A stretch of 64,000 bases of DNA. Origin: Ceratotherium simum simum. Taxonomy: Eukaryota; Chordata; Mammalia; Perissodactyla; Rhinocerotidae. Numbering within the stretch: the first letter of the stretch is position 1; the number at the start of each line of letters is the position of its first letter. This document shows positions 16,955-64,000 of the stretch, one piece after another. Position numbers and translations under genes: made by a program. The notes below the pieces were generated by a model that saw nothing but the letters and a program-made list of their open reading frames with translations, did no database searches and was not told where the DNA came from. The stretch is from NCBI RefSeq assembly GCF_000283155.1, contig NW_004454288.1, positions 1,402,959 through 1,466,958 of the forward strand. Reading direction: 5' to 3'.

Positions 16955-17125
16955 CCATGATGATAAATTACTCACAGAGCGCTTTCTAAGTGCCAGGAAC
17001 TGTCCTTCATGTTTACATATTGTACCTCATTTAATCCAGACCAGTTCTACAAGGTGCTTGTCATGGGGTACAGCTTAGGATACCAGGGCACAGAAAGAAT
17101 AGGTAACTTGGCCAAGGTTCACACT
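16955..17125 (-). mobile_element. MIR SINE fragment, antisense
   Basis: Reads cacagagcgctttctaagtg ccaggaactgtccttcatgt, then taggtaacttggccaaggtt. Confidence 0.7.
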
Positions 17126-17614
17126 ACACTGCCTCTTAAGCTAGTCTTTTCCATGGTTTGCTGTGTAAGCCAATAAAACCCCTTTTTTGCTTAAACTGGT
17201 TCAAGCTGGATTTCTGGCACTTACAACAAAGCGTTCTAACTGGATTTTTGTCTAATCTAGTTTGTATATTCTTCTATAGAGTGCCAACCACGTGGTACAG
17301 AATTTTAAGACACCATTTAATGGTTGCAAGCAGGAAAATTCTCCCAAGGAACCTGCTCCCATTTAACTAGCTAGACCACAACTGTAGCTACAGGGCAACA
17401 GGGCACATTGCAAGGAGCAGGTCCCCTCAGAGGGGACACTCGGCTTCTTGCCTGCGGCACACATTGTAGTGGTTCACCCAATACCACTCCCAACCCCCTT
17501 TTCCCTTGCCTGCCTTAAAAAGCAAAATACTTTCTCAGCTTTCCGTACAGCAAGGGCTGGCCAGATGACACAATTTGGGGCAATGAAAGGTATTCTAACA
17601 GGGAGGGATTCCTG

Positions 17615-17825
17615 CACAGTGATTAAAAGAATGGCCTCTAGAGCCAGAACGCCTGGATTCACCATCATACGAGCTGTATAAATTTCAGCACTTTACTTAA
17701 CCTCCGCTCCTTGGGGAGAGTAACTGTATCTACCTCATGATTGTCGTGAGGATTAAAGGAATTAATAAACGTAAAGAACTCAGATGAGTACCTGGTACAT
17801 GGTAAACACTATAAATGTTAGCGAC
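17615..17825 (+). mobile_element. MIR SINE
   Basis: Reads ggcctctagagccagaacgc ctggattcaccatcatac, then tctacctcatgattgtcgtg aggattaaagg and gtacctggtacatggtaaac. Confidence 0.75.
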
Positions 17826-18589
17826 CACTATTTTATCACCTGTGTGTGCCAATATGGAACAACCTCTAAGACATGGTAAGTAAAAGCGGCAAGGTGCAGA
17901 ACAGCGTATCTAGTGTGTGCTTGCATTTGTGTGAATACAAAGAGGCTGGCGTGTAGATACATATATCTACTTGTGCAGACACAGGCTATCTCTGGTAGGA
18001 CAGACCAAAAACTGTTCAGAGTGGTTGCCTCTGTGAAGTGGAACGTGGAACCGGGATTCTGGATTGGGAAGATCTACTTCATTATATGTCCCTTCTTTAC
18101 TAAATGGATTGGATTTTTGGAATCATGTACTTGAATTAAAAATTTTTAAATTGCGTTTGTTTTAAGAAGTTCAAAAACCTCCATTTTCTCTTAATTTTGG
18201 TTGTTCAGTAACAAAATGGTCAGTCAAAAAAATTATATGTCAATTATATCTCAGTAAAGTTAGAAAAGAATAAATTAAAAAAGAGAATGGACAGTCAGTC
18301 CATAAAGTGGCAAGCTTCGTTTTGGAGGTATTCAAACACAGGCCGGATGGTAACCTGTGAGACATGCCCTGGAAGATTTCTCTAGTGAGCAAGAGGTTAG
18401 CCTAGAGAGCATCTAAGCTCTGCTCATTTCAGAGTCAACTTTTCAGCGGCATGAGAAGGGAGCTAGGGGAGATGAAAGGATGTGACAAAAAGGAAACAAC
18501 CCTGCAACCATCACAGACTGCTGGTATCAGACAGCACCCACGGCAGATGTGCTCAAAGGGCAAGCCCGTCTCATCTCAGGGCAGAGCTG

Positions 18590-18815
18590 AAGAGCGTGGG
18601 CTGTGGAGCCACACTGATGTGGGTGTGACTCCTGGGCCAGCCACTTCTTCACTGTACGGATTGGACCAAGTTCTCTAAAATCTTTGAGTTTGTTTCTCAT
18701 CTGTAAAATGGGAATAACATCCACCTTACAGGGTTGGTGTGAGCCATAAGCAGGCTAGTGAATGTCAAGTCCGCAACAGGGCACTGGGCACATAGTAAAG
18801 TGCCCGAGGAATAGA
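18590..18815 (+). mobile_element. MIR SINE
   Basis: Reads gagcgtgggctgtggagcca, then tttgtttctcatctgtaaaa tgggaataacatccacctta, ending near ggcacatagtaaagtg. It lies just downstream of the inferred DCTN5 3' end. Confidence 0.75.
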
Positions 18816-18876
18816 AGAAGCCATCGCTGGAGGAGAAGAGTGATCATCTCAAATGACCTGTTTCATGTGTCAAGCT

Positions 18877-18882
18877 TTTAAT
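18877..18882 (-). terminator. DCTN5: Candidate distal poly(A) signal ATTAAA for DCTN5
   Basis: Common variant hexamer at the end of the repeat-free stretch, about 1.27 kb after the stop codon. It would fit a long 3' UTR isoform. Confidence 0.3.
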
Positions 18883-19518
18883 GTACAAACATAAAAAGAG
18901 GAAAAACCAGAAGGCAGTTTTACATGGAACTAGTGGAGATAATTACATATAGCTGGTTTTGCAAACACCGCAACTGGATATTAAGTCAAGACGGCTCCAG
19001 CGGCTCCTGCTAGATCCTAACCTTCAAGGCTGAACTGTCCTACCCTATTCACGGCAGAATCAGAGCACTACATAAGGCCAACCTCTCAGGTCTTCACTTC
19101 TAAATCTTCCTTCTAAACCAAGAGGTCAGAGCACAACCAGGGAGCGTTATGCTATTACTCAGAAGGAGATGGTAAGAACAGCACTGGCAACTTCATTTAC
19201 TCCTTGGGGATCTGTGCCCACAGAAAGATTTTAAGAGGCCTTCAGGTATATATGTGTTTGGGTCCAAGTACAGATATTTTGGTCTGAACTGTGAGGTTTA
19301 CAGCATGTACAGGGTGGGTTGAAGTGTTACAAATCCTACATCTTCAGTGAAATAAGGCGTTTACTGCTGTCTCCAGATACCAAGGCAAGGACTGGCTGCC
19401 AGACTAGTCCACCACATGGGAGACTCAAACCTGGGACTTTGCAAAAATAAAATCTGGGTGCTGAGGGATCCCCTTTTAGTGAAAGCCAAAGTTCCTAGAA
19501 CAGAATGCTAGAAAGTCT

Positions 19519-19524
19519 TTTATT
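19519..19524 (-). terminator. DCTN5: Candidate proximal poly(A) signal AATAAA for DCTN5
   Basis: Canonical hexamer on the minus strand (plus tttatt), about 630 nt after the stop codon. Its use is not shown by the sequence. Confidence 0.35.
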
Positions 19525-20150
19525 AGTCACCCTGGGTTAAAATGACAGTTGAGGTCATTTTGGGAAGAAGAGAAATACTAACCACGCCTCCCTTCAAGTT
19601 TTAGTAGCCAACAGGAATCTGGGCTCTGAAAAGTCATGAACACTTTTTCTCCAAGATTATGAGCAACTGGCCAAGCGTGTTAGCAGGAGGAAAGCTGAGA
19701 GTGATCCATGTGAGTAGTGTTCACGGTGGGGAGCTTACGGCCATGAGCAGCACACCAGCTTCGTAAACTCCACACTGGGACAGAGTGCTCTGCTCTGCAG
19801 GCCTGCTTCAGGCAGGATCCAGCCATCCACAGGACCCAGGGGTGGGAGTGTTGGGAACAGACGATTCTGTGTTCCACAGATAATGGTATGAAGTGACTGT
19901 TAATAGATAAGGTTTAAGCACAGCATTTGGAGACGACTCCTCCAGACGTCCTGTTATTAAAGTCTTAACAGCTTAGAGCCTGGAAGGATTGAGAAATTCT
20001 AAAGAATTAAACAAAAAAACCCAACAACAACAAAAAAGGAAGGGTGGGAGGTGTCAAAGACACAAGAGCTCTGTGTAGATGCTGACAGGTTCACTTTGTC
20101 CCCAAGTTCATCTCAGAGCTCAAGCGAATTCAAGACACGAAGCAGCGACA

Positions 20151-40806
<20,656 letters not shown>

Positions 40807-41190
40807 GGCCACCAACTCCTTTCCGCAGCTCTCGCTCCTGTCAAAGTCTGTCTGCCGGTCTGTCTGTCACGGATCCCAGCTACTTCCGGCTGCTCCTCCA
40901 CTTCCGGTCCAGGCGGCCTCTGGTCTCATCCACGGCTCGGCTCTCCGCTAGGAGGCCCCGCTCCATTGCTCGGCAGTCTCCGGCTGCGCGTGCGCAGGCC
41001 GAGCGCTGGATGTAATTGGCCGGTCTTGACGGCGCGCGGGGCCCGCGTGGGCCGGCTGGTCGCGCGCTGAGGGGATACTGGGCGCCCCGTTTTTCTCCCG
41101 GCGCCTCGGGGGTCCAGGGCCCTCCGGAATCTTAGTGTCCTCAGGCCCCGGGCCGGCGACAGCTGCTCTTTTCTTTCGGCCTCTGGCCCG
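40807..41190. promoter_or_regulatory. Bidirectional promoter of DCTN5 (-) and PALB2 (+)
   Basis: 384 bp between the two start codons, CpG-rich, with no obvious TATA box. Visible sites: two ETS/GABPA-type acttccgg (40882-40889 and 40900-40907), an NRF1-type palindrome tgcgcgtgcgca (40985-40996), and a CCAAT box on the minus strand (attgg, 41015-41019). This mix is typical of divergent housekeeping promoters, and a divergent DCTN5/PALB2 arrangement is known in human. Transcription start points are not visible. Confidence 0.8.
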
Positions 41191-61724
<20,534 letters not shown>

Positions 61725-62769
61725 GCAAGTGTGTGACTGCTGTTCAGCGAGTGTGACATTTTGAAATGAACTTGCGCAAATACAAAAAACCAGATATTTT
61801 TGTGTCACTCAGATGAATAGAAACATGAAATATTACAGATTATAATAAAGAATGTTAAGGAGTAGAGTGAAATATGAAGTTGAGTAGATCTGAGTCCAAC
61901 CTCACATTCCCTGCATCCTGATCCCTACCAGTATGGGGTTGGATAGATATTTTATGTGTATTCCAGCCCTGTTTTTTCACCGTAACAAAAACATTTTAAA
62001 TACAAACAGTAATGAATGTTCTCTACAAAAAAACTTATAATTTATGTTCTTTCCATCAAACCTAAATTAAGAAAGTTTTAAATGTACTTTAGGAAGACAT
62101 CTTTACTTTGAAATTGGACTGGGCCTCCATCATGCAGGCAGTTGATATTTATCTGTTGATAAATATTTATCTGTTGACTGATGAGAAGATCTGTTTGTTC
62201 ATGACACAGTTACTGGCATCCCGAGAGTTTTCTGAGCTATGTAGAGCTCTGAAGTAGTGCTGATATTGTTATAGGCCAACCAAGCGACATCTGAACATGT
62301 CATTCCTAAAGACGGCCTTTACTAATGTTTGAAATTAGCAGCAAAGTCATAGAAAATAGACCTAGAAATCAAGATCACAAAGTCTAGCTTTAATAACTCA
62401 TGAGGATAAGGAAGCTTGATGTTAAAATGGTTTCTATGTTTCTTTGGATCTTGTGCAAAGCTTGCTGGATCGATTCATGTTCTAAAAGACAGTCTTTTTC
62501 CCTGTGCACTTAGTCAGCTGTGGCATTTCTTAGCTCAGCAAGAACCTCAGAACTGTCATCTGCAATATGTGCTTGCATATAGAACTTGTTTTCTTGGATT
62601 TGAAGAGAGAACCGTAGTTATTGGCCTAGAAATTTAGGGTAAAGATAACTACTTAGTCAAGCATTTCCTTTGTCACTTTTCAAATCTATTTGTTTAGCAA
62701 ACCTTGAAAGCCTATTTGGTGCCAATCCTGTGGAAGCACTACTGTTTCTAATCTCGTAGAACCTAGAAG

Positions 62770-63045
62770 AGAAAACAGTGACTACTATTCAGTACACAAA
62801 ATGCCACGAGGCTTGCACTGTTTGGGAGCACAAAGGATGGAGGGGCACCTGAATGGGCAGTGGAGGGTTGGGAAGAGACTGTTCAGGAAGACTTTCTGAA
62901 GTTTCAAAAGATGAGTTAGGAGTCAGCAACACAGAGTTGGGTGGGAGCCTGGGATAAAAATTATCATTCAGTTCACTCAGAATATCCACTGAGGGCTGGC
63001 CGTGTACCAGGCACTCTGCAAGGTGCTGGTGCTCTGGCAGCGAAG
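62770..63045 (-). mobile_element. L2-like LINE fragments
   Basis: Short stretches such as agactgttcaggaagacttt ctgaag and ggccgtgtaccaggcactct gcaaggtgctgg resemble L2 wording. Boundaries are uncertain. Confidence 0.35.
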
Positions 63046-63049
63046 AATA

Positions 63050-63270
63050 ACAACTCATTTTTATTAATCACTTCCTGTGTGTTATTTACTGTCCTAAGCT
63101 TTTTATATCAACTGTTAATTAAACCTCACAGCAATCCTAAGAAGTAGGTGCTCATATCATCATATCCCTATTTTGCTAGTGAAGTTAAATAACTTGCCCA
63201 GAGTCACATAGCTCTGCCTTTGTTAGAATTCAAACCCAGGTAGCTGACTTCAGAGCCCCTGTCTTAAAAA
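63050..63270 (-). mobile_element. MIR SINE, antisense
   Basis: Reads ttactgtcctaagcttttta tatcaactgttaattaaacc tcacagcaatcc, then taacttgcccagagtcacat agct and gaattcaaacccaggtagct. Confidence 0.78.
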
Positions 63271-63339
63271 GGCAACTAGATTTCTGCTTTATGATGTTTA
63301 CATTTTTGTGGGAGAGATATGCACCAAATGTGGAAATAG

Positions 63340-63620
63340 GATAATCTCACAAAGTGAAAAGTGCTATGAAGATAAAGACAAGTGATGTGGCAGAGAGGGC
63401 ACAGAGTGTATGTATGTGGACACTACTCTAGATAGGTGATTAAGTGTGACCTTTCTATGGAGAGGAAGGTCTGTATGATGACAGAAGCCCACCATGCTAA
63501 GATCTGGAGTCAGAGCCTACCAAGGAGAGGGAGTAGCAGGAGCAAAGATCCTGAGGTGAGACTGAGTTTGGCTGGTTTGAAGAGTGGAAGGAAGGCCACT
63601 GTGGGCTGGGGTGCAAGGGG
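63340..63620 (+). mobile_element. L2-like old LINE fragment
   Basis: Reads aagtgctatgaagataaaga, ggagcaaagatcctgaggtg, tttggctggtttgaagagtg gaaggaaggcc. Same dispersed wording as the other L2-like entries. Confidence 0.4.
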
Positions 63621-63785
63621 TACAAGATACATCAAAGAGGCAGGGACTGGATATGTGATTATGTCCAAGACTACAACACAGTAGCCAGCAGTCCTAGGAT
63701 TGCAAATACAGGCATTCACATTTCCAGGTATTTTTGTTCTTCTTCTTGCTTTGGGGGGCATGGTTTTGGCCTATTTAAAAAAAAT

Positions 63786-64000
63786 TGGGGGGCCGGCCCG
63801 GTGGCACAAGCGGTTAAGTGTGCACGCTCTGCTGCGGCGGCCCGGGGTTCGCTGGTTCAGATCCTGGGCACGCGCACTGACACACTGCTTTGCAAGCCAT
63901 GCTGAGGTGGCGTCCCATATAAAGTGGAGGAAGATGGGCACGGATGTTAGCCCAGGGCCAGTCTTCCTCAGCAAAAAAAGAGGAGGATTGGCAGATGTTA
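63786..64000 (+). mobile_element. ERE-type SINE, cut by the window end
   Basis: Head ggggggccggcccggtggca, B box ggttcagatcc, body ggaagatgggcacggatgtt and first tail module; the second module continues past 64000. In PALB2 intron 12. Confidence 0.92.

Larger units (their letters stand above)
7029..18850. other. Intergenic region between PLK1 and DCTN5
   Basis: After the PLK1 promoter no convincing gene is visible. Recognisable content is interspersed repeats (MIR, MER5A-like, an MLT1-like LTR, another LTR-like block) and an N gap. The longest open frame, 289 codons antisense at 15724-16593, has no domain and overlaps a dispersed repeat. Stretches 10900-12500, 14450-15600 and 16030-16900 contain nothing I can assign. 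Confidence 0.6.
18860..20150 (-). other. DCTN5: Probable DCTN5 3' UTR
   Basis: The 1.3 kb after the stop codon at 20151-20153 contains no repeat that I recognise, in contrast with the flanks, and ends just before a MIR. Candidate minus-strand poly(A) signals are AATAAA at 19519-19524 and the variant ATTAAA at 18877-18882. Extent is inferred. Confidence 0.45.
61725..64000. other. PALB2: PALB2 intron 12 (part)
   Basis: Begins with the GC donor. No sequence resembling the final PALB2 exon is seen up to the window end. Content is repeat fragments and a 19-bp-spaced duplication of tatttatctgttga near 62147-62180. Confidence 0.7.

Overview
The window is nuclear genomic DNA from a mammal. Three split vertebrate genes with GT-AG introns sit in a background of interspersed repeats. 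The commonest repeat is a tRNA-derived SINE (16 copies recognised) whose head and tail match the equine repetitive element (ERE) families of Perissodactyla. A horse, ass, zebra, rhinoceros or tapir is therefore the likely source; the sequence alone does not let me choose. Two runs of N (8288-8827 and 33117-33686) are assembly gaps.

Layout: (1) 1-7028, minus strand: the 5' part of PLK1 (polo-like kinase 1), coding exons 1-5, covering the N-terminal arm and the whole kinase domain to about residue 345. The polo-box exons lie beyond position 1. (2) 7030-about 18850: PLK1 promoter, then about 12 kb of intergenic DNA rich in MIR, MER5-like and LTR fragments. (3) 20151-40806, minus strand: complete DCTN5 (dynactin p25), six coding exons, 182 residues, with a probable long repeat-poor 3' UTR to about 18.87 kb. 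(4) 40807-41190: a CpG-rich bidirectional promoter shared by DCTN5 and PALB2. (5) 41191-61724, plus strand: PALB2 exons 1-12, about 1113 codons, every splice phase intact. The last exon lies beyond 64000.

The order PLK1-DCTN5-PALB2 is the conserved block known from human 16p12, seen here in reverse. The three products act in different processes: PLK1 in mitotic control, DCTN5 at the pointed end of dynactin, and PALB2 in BRCA1-PALB2-BRCA2 homologous recombination. Only DCTN5 and PALB2 are linked by sequence architecture, through the shared promoter.

I found no undescribed system. The less ordinary items are a diverged minisatellite carrying repeated ETS-type cores in PLK1 intron 1, a GC splice donor in PALB2 intron 12, two perfect 17-bp intronic hairpins, an ERE with a duplicated tRNA-like head, and an ERE nested in an L1. 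Exon boundaries were read by hand from reading frame, splice dinucleotides and remembered human proteins. Repeat subfamily names are from memory and carry moderate confidence.
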